From contig JANQFW010000020.1 of the NCBI GenBank assembly GCA_028277625.1, forward strand, positions 1-43,810: a DNA stretch of 43,810 nucleotides. The letters run 5' to 3'. Below are positions 17,670 to 26,898 of this stretch, piece after piece. Numbering within the stretch: the stretch's first letter is position 1; each line of letters begins with the position of its first letter. The notes under the pieces are model-generated. The model was not told the origin of the DNA. It made no database searches and saw only the letters and a list, made by a program, of their open reading frames with translations. The stretch comes from Candidatus Gastranaerophilales bacterium. Lineage in GTDB: Bacteria > Cyanobacteriota > Vampirovibrionia > Gastranaerophilales > JANQFW01. A program made the position numbers and the translations under genes.

Positions 17670-18476
17670 ATGAAAAATACAATTGACTTTATAAAATCAA
17701 AATTATCAGATTCAACCTTTAAACCTGATATTGGCTTAATTTTAGGTTCAGGCCTGGGTGATATTGCAAAAGATATTAATGGAGTCAGTATACCTTACTC
17801 AGAAATACCTAATTTTAAAAAGTCCGGCGTAGATGGCCACGCAGGCAATTTAGTTATTGGTGAATTATGCAATAAAAAAGTTGTTGCTATGCAGGGCAGA
17901 TTCCATTTTTACGAAGGTCATACATTACAAGAAAACACATATCCTGTAAGAATAATGAAATTATTGGGTATAAATAAATTAATAGTTACAAATGCAGCTG
18001 GTGCTGTTAATATGGCCTTTACCCCCGGGGACTTGATGTTTATAGATGATCATTTAAATTTAATAGGTACCAACCCCTTAATCGGTCCTAACCTGGATGA
18101 ACTAGGACCCCGATTTGTAGATATGACTTATGCTTATTGTCCAGAATTATTAAAAAAAGCTCAAGAAATAGCCAAGACTCTAAATATAAAAACACAACAA
18201 GGTATTTATGCAGGCCTGAGTGGTCCAACTTATGAAACAAAAGCAGAAGTAAGAATGCTAAGAACACTAGGTGCTGATGCAGTAGGAATGTCTACGGTTC
18301 CCGAAGTTATTGTAGCCAACCATATGAAATTAAAAGTATTGGGAATTTCTTGTTTAACTAATATGGCAGCAGGGATACTAGACCAACCTTTAAGCCATGA
18401 TGAAGTTATAGAAACATCAAATAAGGTAAAAGCCAATTTTATCAACTTGGTAAAAGAGATAGTTAAAGCTATTTAA
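17670..18476 (+). CDS. punA: Purine nucleoside phosphorylase (trimeric PNP/MTAP family)
   Basis: 268 residues of the trimeric inosine/guanosine phosphorylase family. Family motifs: LILGSGLGDIA (phosphate loop), MQGRFHFYEGH, VTNAAGAVN, GLSGPTYETKAEVRML, VGMSTVPEVIVA, and GISCLTNMAAG with the purine-contacting Asn. It splits purine ribonucleosides with phosphate to base plus ribose-1-phosphate in salvage. AAGGAA stands 8-9 bases before the ATG. It is monocistronic: the pilus gene cluster lies on the other strand after it, and the amylase diverges before it. Methylthioadenosine as substrate is possible but less likely. Confidence 0.9.
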   Translation: MKNTIDFIKSKLSDSTFKPDIGLILGSGLGDIAKDINGVSIPYSEIPNFKKSGVDGHAGNLVIGELCNKKVVAMQGRFHFYEGHTLQENTYPVRIMKLLGINKLIVTNAAGAVNMAFTPGDLMFIDDHLNLIGTNPLIGPNLDELGPRFVDMTYAYCPELLKKAQEIAKTLNIKTQQGIYAGLSGPTYETKAEVRMLRTLGADAVGMSTVPEVIVANHMKLKVLGISCLTNMAAGILDQPLSHDEVIETSNKVKANFINLVKEIVKAI

Positions 18477-18500
18477 TGCTTAACTTTTTAAGCAATTATT
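18477..18500. terminator. Weak bidirectional hairpin between punA and the pilus cluster
   Basis: 7-bp stem TGCTTAA/TTAAGCA (18477-18483 with 18488-18494) with a CTTT loop, between two convergent stop codons. There is no long T-run, so termination may be inefficient. Confidence 0.45.
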
Positions 18501-18787
18501 TACTTGCTTGGATTTGCTGGCCTTAAAATTATTATTGAATCCAGATTTAGATGAAGGAAGTCACAAACTTCTGCTTGCCTCTCTGGATATTGTCTGCTAA
18601 TTACTTCGGCCTCTTTAATTGCAACAAATCGCTTTTCCCCATTTAAGATATCAGATAAAACCCTATTTTTTTTACCTGTTCTAGGCATAAAAACATACCC
18701 TTTTATTTCGTAGTCTTTTGTTACAACAAGAACTTTTTCAGACCAATAACCTTTGACGATATCAGGGTTTTCAGATTGTTGATTCAT
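18500..18787 (-). CDS. Small conserved protein downstream of pilC
   Basis: 95 residues from the second in-frame ATG, chosen because GAGGTGA lies just upstream; an ATG six codons earlier has no good ribosome site. It is soluble with no signal peptide or membrane helix. The pattern of VLVVTKDYEIKGYVFM, then RVLSDILNG, then FVAIKEAEVI resembles small DUF-type domains with an R-x-S-D-x-LN motif found in many bacteria, but I cannot assign a function. It follows pilC by 49 bp on the same strand and is the last gene of the pilus cluster, so a role in pilus control or adhesion is possible but not shown. Confidence 0.65.
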   Translation of the reverse strand: MNQQSENPDIVKGYWSEKVLVVTKDYEIKGYVFMPRTGKKNRVLSDILNGEKRFVAIKEAEVISRQYPERQAEVCDFLHLNLDSIIILRPANPSK

Positions 18788-18836
18788 ATATCTATCACCT
18801 CGCATTCACTTACTATTCTTTGTTTGATCCCGCCTT

Positions 18837-20072
18837 TTACATACCAGAATAAGATTGGAATAACGGTAAATATAAAGCTAAAGCAAGAACTAAAACTATA
18901 CCGCCAATTACAATAAGCATAATAGGCTCAATCATTTTATTTAATGCATCTACAATCCTATCAAGCTGTGTATCAATATAAACAGAAGAATACTCCAGCA
19001 TCTCTCCCAATTGACCAGATTGTTCACCTGTTGCAATCATACACATTACAATATTTGGAATAATACCTGTAGCTTTCATAGAGCTTGATAATGATTGACC
19101 TTGTTGAATTTTTATTGCACTTTGTCTCATTGATTTATTTATAATATAATTTTCCACTGTTGTATTAGAAAGCAGCAAGCTATCTACAATAGGAACACCA
19201 GCATCAAATGCAACTCTTAAAACCGCAATAAAGTTAGATAAAGATGAATAAGTAACAAATACTTTTATAAGTGGTATTTTTAATGATAGCTTATCTATTA
19301 CTTTTCGAGATGGTGGCCAATTAAACAAATAGTAAATAGAATAAGTAACAGCCCCAAATCCAATAGGAATAAAGTACCAATATGTTTTTAAAAACACACC
19401 TATATCCATTAAAATAGATGTAATAAGAGGCAAATCTTTACCCATATCATCAAACATATCTTTAAACGTAGGGAAAACAAATGTTAACATTATAAGGGTA
19501 ACTAAAGCCGCTAATACAATAACAAAAACCGGATACATCATTGTAGAAATTACTTTACTTCTTAGCTTGTCTTGTTTGTCTAAAAGTTCAACCATTCTAG
19601 CCAGTGTAGAATCAAGCTCCCCTGTTTCTTCACCAGCTTTAATCAAGCCTGAAAATATTTGATCAAATACTTTAGGATATTTTGCTATTGCCTCACTCAA
19701 GTTAGCACCGGATAAAATGTGCCTTCTCAATTCATGTGCCACATTTTGCACATTTTCATTGCTTACGTTCATTTCAACAAATAACAGTGCCTCTACAATA
19801 GAAATACCTGTTTTAGATAGAATATACAATGTATTAGTAAATTCTATTTTTTCTGACATGCCTAGTTTTTTTAATTTTATTTTTTTATTTTTATTTCTAA
19901 GTTTTGATTTATTTTTATTTTTGCTTAATTTTGAATTCTCTTCTTCAATTCTTGTTGGCATTAGATCTTTTGTTCTTAAATATTCTCTGGCATCTCTTAA
20001 TGTCTCAGCAGTTACTGACCCTTTAACCACTTCTCTTTTAGAATTCATTGCTGTATATGTAAATAAAGGCAT
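18837..20072 (-). CDS. pilC: Type IV pilus inner-membrane platform protein PilC (GspF family)
   Basis: 411 residues with the GspF/PilC layout: an N-terminal charged segment (LFTYTAMNSKREVVKGSV), then two repeats of a cytoplasmic helical domain, each followed by membrane helices (about 170-200 and 220-245, and near the C-terminus about 375-400). The typical motifs AGEETGELDSTLARM and ATGEQSGQLGEMLEY both occur. PilC anchors the PilB motor and promotes pilin polymerisation. Residues 48-68 form an unusually Lys/Asn-rich linker. It lies 11 bp downstream of pilB and probably shares one transcript with it. Confidence 0.92.
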   Translation of the reverse strand: MPLFTYTAMNSKREVVKGSVTAETLRDAREYLRTKDLMPTRIEEENSKLSKNKNKSKLRNKNKKIKLKKLGMSEKIEFTNTLYILSKTGISIVEALLFVEMNVSNENVQNVAHELRRHILSGANLSEAIAKYPKVFDQIFSGLIKAGEETGELDSTLARMVELLDKQDKLRSKVISTMMYPVFVIVLAALVTLIMLTFVFPTFKDMFDDMGKDLPLITSILMDIGVFLKTYWYFIPIGFGAVTYSIYYLFNWPPSRKVIDKLSLKIPLIKVFVTYSSLSNFIAVLRVAFDAGVPIVDSLLLSNTTVENYIINKSMRQSAIKIQQGQSLSSSMKATGIIPNIVMCMIATGEQSGQLGEMLEYSSVYIDTQLDRIVDALNKMIEPIMLIVIGGIVLVLALALYLPLFQSYSGM

Positions 20073-20083
20073 AATTTCTCCAA

Positions 20084-22162
20084 TTATTCGCTTAGTGCAC
20101 CCAAAATTCTTATATATTCTTTTATTGGAACTTCACCATTGAATACTGCATCCAACCCAGCTCTTTGAAGCGTTTTCATTCCTGTAGAAACAGCAACTTC
20201 TTCTATCTCATGATTTGGAGCATTTTGAGTAATCAGTTTTCTGATCTCTCTATTTAGTGTCATTATTTCATAAATACCCATACGTCCAACAAAGCCCATA
20301 TTACCGCAAGCATCACAACCAACAGGGCGATATAAACCTTTTTCCCTAAACACATCTATTTCTTCAGATTGAGAAACAATCATTTTTAATTCATCTAAAT
20401 CTGGAGTGTATATTTCTTTACATACCGGACATAATCTCCTTAATAGCCTTTGAGCAACAATGCCAACTACAGCAGATGCAATCAAATGAGAAGCTGCCCC
20501 CATTTCTATTAATCTGGTTACAGTTGCTGTTGCACTATTTGTATGTAATGTACTTAATACAAGGTGGCCTGTAAGAGCTGCATGAATTGCTGACTCAAGG
20601 GTTTCATAATCTCTGATTTCACCAATCATTATTATATCAGGATCCTGCCTAAGAATAGCCCTTAAACAAGATGCAAATGTTATATCTGCTTTTGTATTAA
20701 CTTGAACCTGGTTAATAGCTTCTACTTTTATTTCTACTGGATCTTCTACTGTAGTAATGTTAACGGTTTCTTCATTTATTTTATTTAACACAGAATACAA
20801 TGTTGTAGTTTTACCGCTTCCGGTGGGACCAGTAACAAATATAATCCCATGAGGAGAAGTAGTCATAATTTCTATTTTTTGGATATCATTAGTAGTTGCA
20901 CCAACAAGCTCTATTTTTTTTACATTTGTGCTCATTCTTATGGTTGGTTGAAGTATCCTGATACAAAGTTTTTCCTTTGAACCTACCGGCAGTGTATTCA
21001 ATCTTAAGTCATATAATCTGTCACCAATTTTAATAGAAGTATGGCCATCCTGAGGCCTTCTGTGCTCTGCAATGTCCATTTTAGCAATAACTTTAAACCT
21101 AGAAATAACCATTGACTCAATCTTAGCTGGAACTTCCAATACTTTTCTTAAAATTCCATCAACCCTAAACCTTACTATATAATTATCTAGCCTGGGTTCA
21201 ATATGAATATCACTTGCTTTCTTATCAAGAGCCTCTTGAATCAAAGATGAAACAAACTTTGCAACATTGCTAGACTCATCCTGCAGCTCTTTTTCTACCT
21301 GATTCCAGATACTATCTTCATCACCACTGGTTTCTTCCTCAGAAATTACTTCCATTAACTTTTCTGTTTCTTTTTTAGTTTTAAAGTAATTATCTATGCA
21401 CTTTTCAAATTCTATATGAGTTAGAATCAATGGATTAGCAGACAAGCCTGTTAAATATATAATATCATTTAAAGCCCTTTTATTATTAGGGTCAACCATT
21501 CCTACTTGTATATTTTTACCATCAGTCTGAATAGGCACAACTTTATTAAATCTAATAAACTCTTCCGGTAGAAGACTTATTACATTGTCACTAATAGTTA
21601 AATCTTTTTCCGTAACATAGTTTACACCTTGTTGATCAGCCAAAGCAGATTTTAATTGTTCAAGAGATATAAAACCCAGTTTTACAAGGGCTGATCCCAC
21701 AGGTGTTTTCGTTAACTTACTTTCAAGAAGAGCTTTATCAAGTTGATCTTTAGTTATCAAGCCATCGTCAATTAACTGTTCTCCTAGTCTTTTTTTAGGT
21801 TTTACAGCTTGCTGAACCTTAGCAGAAGTCTGCTGCAAGTCGACTTTATCAGCTTGATGTTCTTTTATCTCTTGATCAGTACTTATCAAGTTAAATTTTT
21901 TCGTGCAATGCTCTAGCAATTGTTCAAATTGTTCATTTGTCAAAGGTATAACTTTAGGATTTAAGTTAACTTCTTGAGTAATTTTAGATAAAAGATTTTC
22001 TTTTTTTTCTTTTAGCCCTGCATCAACCATACCAAGATACAGAGCTTCATTTGTTTTGTTAATCGGTATAAACTTTTCTTCTTGTATAAATTCAATAGGA
22101 AAAGTTTTAAAACAATTCTCACTAATTTTATCTAAAATGTCTTCAAGAGTCAGACCACTCAT
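20084..22162 (-). CDS. pilB: Type IV pilus assembly ATPase PilB (GspE family)
   Basis: 692 residues. The N-terminal half carries MshEN/T2SSE-N type segments (RLGEQLIDDGLITKDQL, VGSALVKLGFISLEQL), a fold known in some family members to bind cyclic di-GMP. The C-terminal motor domain has Walker A GPTGSGKTTT (near 444-453), Asp box, Walker B region IIMIGEIRD, the His box LSTLHTNSA and a tetracysteine zinc site (CPVCKEIY and CDACGNMG) typical of assembly ATPases. It powers pilus extension. No retraction ATPase PilT is in this window. The upstream pilQ stop lies 18 bp away, consistent with one operon. Confidence 0.93.
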   Translation of the reverse strand: MSGLTLEDILDKISENCFKTFPIEFIQEEKFIPINKTNEALYLGMVDAGLKEKKENLLSKITQEVNLNPKVIPLTNEQFEQLLEHCTKKFNLISTDQEIKEHQADKVDLQQTSAKVQQAVKPKKRLGEQLIDDGLITKDQLDKALLESKLTKTPVGSALVKLGFISLEQLKSALADQQGVNYVTEKDLTISDNVISLLPEEFIRFNKVVPIQTDGKNIQVGMVDPNNKRALNDIIYLTGLSANPLILTHIEFEKCIDNYFKTKKETEKLMEVISEEETSGDEDSIWNQVEKELQDESSNVAKFVSSLIQEALDKKASDIHIEPRLDNYIVRFRVDGILRKVLEVPAKIESMVISRFKVIAKMDIAEHRRPQDGHTSIKIGDRLYDLRLNTLPVGSKEKLCIRILQPTIRMSTNVKKIELVGATTNDIQKIEIMTTSPHGIIFVTGPTGSGKTTTLYSVLNKINEETVNITTVEDPVEIKVEAINQVQVNTKADITFASCLRAILRQDPDIIMIGEIRDYETLESAIHAALTGHLVLSTLHTNSATATVTRLIEMGAASHLIASAVVGIVAQRLLRRLCPVCKEIYTPDLDELKMIVSQSEEIDVFREKGLYRPVGCDACGNMGFVGRMGIYEIMTLNREIRKLITQNAPNHEIEEVAVSTGMKTLQRAGLDAVFNGEVPIKEYIRILGALSE

Positions 22163-22180
22163 TAATAAACCCTTCTATGA

Positions 22181-24019
22181 CTAGATAGCATCTATGTTAT
22201 TATCCTCATCCAGAACTCTAGGCGTGATCATAATGATAAGTTCATTACGTTCTTTATTAGTTTTTGTATCTTTAAACAATAAACCTAAAATAGGAATATC
22301 CGAAACAAAAGGAACTTTCTTTGCATCTTTTGTTTCAACTTCTTGTATTAATCCGCCAAGAATAAGGGTTTCACCATTTTTAACTCTTATATTAGTAGCT
22401 TCAAATTTTCTGTTATTTAATAAAGTAAAAGCAGTCAAATCTGTAATCGGATCAGATTGTGTCTCTTTTACTGAAGTATAAGAAGGCTTAATGCTTAAAA
22501 CAATATCTTTATTTGGAGTTATTTTAGGTATTATTTCAAGCTTTATACCTGCTTGCCCTATGTTATAAGTATAAGTTGTAATCCCGCTATCTCTATCAAA
22601 TTCTCGAGTTACAGACTCAACAATGTCAGTAGAAATATCTATTTTAGATTCAACATAGTTAGATGCAACAATTCTCGGATTTGATAATACTCTACCTTTA
22701 TTTTCTTGTATTAAGGCTGTTATAGAATTTTTCAACTCTTTTGCTGCACTACCTGTTGAACTAAAGCTAAAAGTATTGCTTCCTCCACCATAACTTAAAG
22801 AAGACAGATTTGAATTTTGGAAAGATAAAGAATTAGACAAACTTTTTGAGCCTGACTCATTTAATTCAATTATAGATGTTTCCAAATAAGCCTGAGGCTG
22901 CCTTTTATCAAACTTTTGAATAAACTCTGCAGATAAATCAATTTGATCTTGAGTACCAACAACAGTTATATTACCCAAAACCTTATTAGAAATAACTGCA
23001 TAGCCTGGTGCATCTAAAGACTCTAAGCCTGCTACTGTTCCTTCAGTTGAGCCGGCTGTATCAGAAATAATCCCGTTTGAATTACCGCTACTACTTGAAG
23101 AAGATTGCGATCCAGTACCTGAGCCTTCAAGACCAGATGCTAAATCACCTTCGCCCCCACTATCATCAGTACTACTGTCATTTTTAAGAAGCGTAATAGT
23201 TCCACAAACTGACTCAGCCCCCTTGTCTGCAGGATTTTCCGAACCACTGGAATCACTTTCCTCGTCATCCTCTTCTTCGTCTTCTTTTTCTTCTCTTTCA
23301 TTAAAGACGGTAAAGCAAAGTGTTTTTGCCAAATTATTAGCATCTGCATAGTTAATATCAAAGGTTTTCATAATGGGCTTTGTGTCAACCATGCTTATAA
23401 TATTTTGAGCAATCTCAAAGTCATTTTCATTTCCAAAAATTAAAATCTGATTAGTCCTAGGGTTTGTAACAGCTACGTTGCTACCTGAGCTAGAGCTTAA
23501 ATCAGGTCTGTTTAATGAAAAAATATTTGAATTTAAAAATTTTGCAACAGTACCGGCATCAAGATATTTAATTTGAATAGGTTTGATTTTACTCATGTTC
23601 AAGCCTATTTTATGAGAAGCTGTTTTTGCTGCAACAATCATTGTATCTGTTGAGTTATCAAGAGTATAAGCAAGTCCATTCATCTGCATTATATACTCAA
23701 ATGCCTTATTTAAAGTTACATTTTTCAAATCCAGCGTAACCTTTCCAGTTACAGAACCATGTAGAACTAAGTTAAGTCCTGCCTTATCAGCCAACATTCT
23801 TAAAACTTGTTTTACATCAGATTCTCTCAAGCTTAAATTAATAACTTGCTCTTTATTATCAAGGCTTACGTTACCTTTAAGCTGTACACTGGATTGCTCT
23901 TCTCCTATTTTTTCCCTAAGTCCGATATCATTTTCACTTAATGCATATCCAGCATTACTATTTAAGCATAGTAACAAGCATGCAACTATTAATGCTGTTT
24001 TTTTATAATTTTTATACAT
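22181..24019 (-). CDS. pilQ: Type IV pilus secretin PilQ
   Basis: 612 residues with a signal peptide (hydrophobic segment about 8-22, then NAGYALS). Next come an STN/secretin N0 domain (about 55-130), an N1-type domain interrupted by a long acidic, Ser/Gly-rich insert (about 230-335), then the secretin pore domain with RVLSNPRIVASN, NGETLILGGLIQEVETKD and VPFVSDIPILGLLFK. It forms the outer-membrane pore through which the pilus passes. The insert contains runs of Glu/Asp and of Ser and might be a flexible periplasmic loop; I do not know its role. TAGGAG precedes the ATG. It is the second gene of the pilus cluster. Confidence 0.92.
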   Translation of the reverse strand: MYKNYKKTALIVACLLLCLNSNAGYALSENDIGLREKIGEEQSSVQLKGNVSLDNKEQVINLSLRESDVKQVLRMLADKAGLNLVLHGSVTGKVTLDLKNVTLNKAFEYIMQMNGLAYTLDNSTDTMIVAAKTASHKIGLNMSKIKPIQIKYLDAGTVAKFLNSNIFSLNRPDLSSSSGSNVAVTNPRTNQILIFGNENDFEIAQNIISMVDTKPIMKTFDINYADANNLAKTLCFTVFNEREEKEDEEEDDEESDSSGSENPADKGAESVCGTITLLKNDSSTDDSGGEGDLASGLEGSGTGSQSSSSSSGNSNGIISDTAGSTEGTVAGLESLDAPGYAVISNKVLGNITVVGTQDQIDLSAEFIQKFDKRQPQAYLETSIIELNESGSKSLSNSLSFQNSNLSSLSYGGGSNTFSFSSTGSAAKELKNSITALIQENKGRVLSNPRIVASNYVESKIDISTDIVESVTREFDRDSGITTYTYNIGQAGIKLEIIPKITPNKDIVLSIKPSYTSVKETQSDPITDLTAFTLLNNRKFEATNIRVKNGETLILGGLIQEVETKDAKKVPFVSDIPILGLLFKDTKTNKERNELIIMITPRVLDEDNNIDAI

Positions 24020-24042
24020 TAATTTGAAACTCCTATATGTTT

Positions 24043-24774
24043 CTATATTTCATTATTATTAATTTCTATTATTTCTATGTAATTAACATAACTGTCGATC
24101 TCTTCTTTTAACGGTTCATTCTTAACTTCAGGAACCGGCTCTCCATCACTTAATTGAATATCATTAAGATTTCCAGTTACAACTTCTCCAATTCCCGCAG
24201 AGAAATAATTATTATTGGATTTTATTACGACTTTTTCCAATGTTATGTCTTCTATTTCATAGTTCAGCAGCTTATCGCCTTTTCTTACAAGATAATCGCT
24301 ATCATTAATAGAAATAATAGCTGAGGCATTTGTTTTGTCATATAAAATACCATTAACCTTTGTTGTCATTAAATTCATCAAATCTGACTCAGTGTTCAAC
24401 TCTGGTGGTACCGGGACAATACCAGTGTCAGCATCAAGTACTATGCTTTTTTCCTGATAAGGTTCAAACGGATCATCTCTGCCAAATTCATCTAGTGTAA
24501 CAACAACTACTTCTTCTTCTGCCACCTCCTCATCAAGTTTTACCCTTGTCTTGTCAGCGTTCTCTTCATTTTCTTCTTCGATACTAGCTTCATCAAGATT
24601 TTCATCCTGCACGGCAATACTTTTTACTTGATGTTCTTTCATAATGTTTTCAACATTAAGATGGTTTTCATTGTCGTCGCTGACTTGCTTTTGGGCTTGA
24701 TTCTGATTGTTAGAGCAACCAACTAGCAAGGCAGGCAATAAAATAGTAATAAATAATTTCAAAAAATTCTTCAT
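24043..24774 (-). CDS. PilP-like pilus lipoprotein
   Basis: 243 residues from the ATG at 24774 (a GTG two codons upstream is an alternative). A lipoprotein signal is clear: hydrophobic stretch then LLVGC, with Cys20 as lipid anchor. A long Gln/Asn/Glu-rich acidic region follows (about 25-85), then RDDPFEPY and a C-terminal beta domain (about 130-215, VNGILYDKTNASAIISI, then DYLVRKGD) resembling the PilP/GspC homology region that docks on secretins. It starts the pilus cluster, directly before pilQ, matching the usual pilP-pilQ order. pilM, pilN and pilO, normally just upstream, are absent here. The PilP call is by context and domain shape, not strong identity. Confidence 0.72.
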   Translation of the reverse strand: MKNFLKLFITILLPALLVGCSNNQNQAQKQVSDDNENHLNVENIMKEHQVKSIAVQDENLDEASIEEENEENADKTRVKLDEEVAEEEVVVVTLDEFGRDDPFEPYQEKSIVLDADTGIVPVPPELNTESDLMNLMTTKVNGILYDKTNASAIISINDSDYLVRKGDKLLNYEIEDITLEKVVIKSNNNYFSAGIGEVVTGNLNDIQLSDGEPVPEVKNEPLKEEIDSYVNYIEIIEINNNEI

Positions 24775-25161
24775 ATGCACTATAACTCATAATCTTTCAT
24801 TTGTATAAATTTATTTTAATAATAGCAATCTCCAAATGTAACATTCATATATAGTATTTTAGTATTTTTATAATCCGAAAGGTAATTTAGGATTAATATA
24901 TTGTCGACTATATCCGCATTAGCCTAATGTTTATGCTTTTTGGGGATGCTTTTATTGTATTGGATATCATTATCGACTAAATCTGCTTTTCAAGCTCCTT
25001 GTAGAGCTTAATTTTTCAACTTATAACTATGTATATTGCTCCTGTACTAAATCTAAGGTAATATTTTATTTTTTACAGTTTTAAAATGATTTTTTTTATA
25101 TAAATAATTTATAAAATTAAAAAAAGTAAAAATAATTATTTGAACTAGTATAGAAAAAATC
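24775..25161. other. Divergent intergenic region with direct repeat and orphan hairpin
   Basis: A 387-bp gap between the pilus cluster (leftward) and the U32-like gene (rightward). An imperfect 18-bp direct repeat, ATTGTCGACTATATCCGC at 24900-24917 and ATTATCGACTAAATCTGC at 24969-24986 (15 of 18 identical), is 69 bp apart centre to centre and could bind a regulator. Next to it is a 6-bp hairpin AAGCTC/GAGCTT (24992-24997 with 25004-25009) followed by AATTTTT, which looks like a terminator although no gene ends there. A small RNA ending there is one possibility. Promoters for both flanking genes must lie here, but none stands out. Confidence 0.5.
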
Positions 25162-26898
25162 ATGCTGAAACCAAAAATAATCGCTCCGGTTAATAGTATA
25201 GAGGATATACAGCAAATATCCTTAACAAGTTGTAAGCATATTTATGCTTATCATTCTGTATTTTTTGCAGAAGATGATTTACAGCGATTAACAGACTTTT
25301 GCAACTTGGCAAAAGACAATGAATTGAAATTTTTAATTAATTTTAAAGAGCATATAACAGAAGATGAGCTTGAAAGAATAAGCCGGTTTATAAGCAAAAT
25401 TGAAAATTATTCAATAGATGGCTTACTCGTAAATAGCCTTGATATACTAAAACTATTAAAAAATAATAAATCCAAACTTAAAATTTATGCAGACTCAGGG
25501 CTAAATGTTCATAATTATTATGCAATGAACCTTTTAAAGTCGTTTTGCCCTATTGACAACTTCAATATAACAGAAGAAGTCTACTTAAAAAATATATGCT
25601 ACTTAAAAGCATACTCTAACAGTAGCTTGTCAATTGACTCAAATAATCTGCCCTGGCTGGCAAAGGAGCTTTCTAAAAACAATTGTATTGATTACATAAT
25701 TATAAAAGGCAATTTTGATAACAGCCTAACCCTTGTCAAAGGAATAAATGTTATAGAAAAACTCTTGGATAAAACCCCAAGATATATAAATAGAAAGCTA
25801 CCCTTTAAGCACAGCCCATATAATTTATATTATAAAGCTAACCATTTTTCAGGTGAATTTGAAAGTCATCAAGATAAAAACTTTAAATTTATAGAAAATA
25901 TAATAAATTATAACTGGAGTTTTTCCAAATTCAATTTTTCCAATAATTATTTGCCGGAGCAAAATTCTTGTTTGCCTAAAGTAACACTAAGACTAACAAG
26001 TTTTGAGCAGATAAAATATCTAAATAAATACCTTAAAAGGTTTAAGCAAAAACCTGTATATGCCATTGAATTTGGAGAAATTGTAAGCACAGCAGATTTG
26101 GTAAAACAAGATTTCAATAAGATAATAAAAAAAGCAAAAAATTACTGTCAAAAAAATAATATAAAATTGCAGCTTAGCACACCCAGAATCATAATAGAAA
26201 GGGACTTTGACAGAAGTTATGAGTATATAAAAAAATTATGCCTGGATGAGCCCGATCCTGCATCAGTGGTTATAAATAACCTCGGCTATTTTAATGCTTT
26301 TATTAACGATAAAGACTTAAAAGATATACCAATTGAACTTGGTCAAGGCTTGTATTTACTTAACAGTGTCTCGGTAGAGTGTTTGCTGGATAAATATGAT
26401 ATCTATACAGTTGATTTTAGCAATTTTAAATATGTTAAAAATATAAAATACTGTATATCCCATATAAATAAAAAAGTTGAAAATAAAAAACTAACAGTGG
26501 GGGGCAATATAAGAATTCCAAGCATGGGCTTATGTCCGTTAAATAAAAATGATGCAATTTTATCCAGATTATCCTGCTCTGCACCCTGTCATTCCAATAA
26601 ATACGCTATTCGCGATCCTTTTGTAAAAAAACAATTCCCGCTAACCGTTGATGGTTTTTGCAGAATGCACTTGTTTAAAGCTAAAATATTGGACCTCTTT
26701 GCCGAAATTCCATTTTTAAGGTCCAGTATAGGCATTAATGAGTTTGTAATAGACTGTAGCTGTATACCGCCAAGTTTAATACCTATATTATTAAACAGAT
26801 TTTTGCACTCACTAAAGTCAGATAATTACGAAAGTGATAAAAATTTTTCTACTCTAAAATATTTTATCGACTGGTATAAAGAAGAGCTTAATGTATAA
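25162..26898 (+). CDS. U32 peptidase-like protein with Fe-S type cysteines
   Basis: 578 residues resembling peptidase U32 family proteins, which in characterised members are mostly RNA- or ubiquinone-modification partners rather than proteases. Early segments IDGLLVNSLDILKLL and LKIYADSGLNVHNYYAMN match the family's N-terminal barrel. The C-terminal part has four cysteines at 458 (MGLCPLN), 472, 476 (LSCSAPC) and 500 (DGFCRMH), together with RDPFVKKQFPLTVDG, matching the family's Cys motif. The middle (about 200-300) is poorly conserved and Asn/Lys-rich. It overlaps the end of the convergent queA by 11 bp. The substrate cannot be predicted. There is no strong Shine-Dalgarno before the ATG. 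Confidence 0.65.
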   Translation: MLKPKIIAPVNSIEDIQQISLTSCKHIYAYHSVFFAEDDLQRLTDFCNLAKDNELKFLINFKEHITEDELERISRFISKIENYSIDGLLVNSLDILKLLKNNKSKLKIYADSGLNVHNYYAMNLLKSFCPIDNFNITEEVYLKNICYLKAYSNSSLSIDSNNLPWLAKELSKNNCIDYIIIKGNFDNSLTLVKGINVIEKLLDKTPRYINRKLPFKHSPYNLYYKANHFSGEFESHQDKNFKFIENIINYNWSFSKFNFSNNYLPEQNSCLPKVTLRLTSFEQIKYLNKYLKRFKQKPVYAIEFGEIVSTADLVKQDFNKIIKKAKNYCQKNNIKLQLSTPRIIIERDFDRSYEYIKKLCLDEPDPASVVINNLGYFNAFINDKDLKDIPIELGQGLYLLNSVSVECLLDKYDIYTVDFSNFKYVKNIKYCISHINKKVENKKLTVGGNIRIPSMGLCPLNKNDAILSRLSCSAPCHSNKYAIRDPFVKKQFPLTVDGFCRMHLFKAKILDLFAEIPFLRSSIGINEFVIDCSCIPPSLIPILLNRFLHSLKSDNYESDKNFSTLKYFIDWYKEELNV

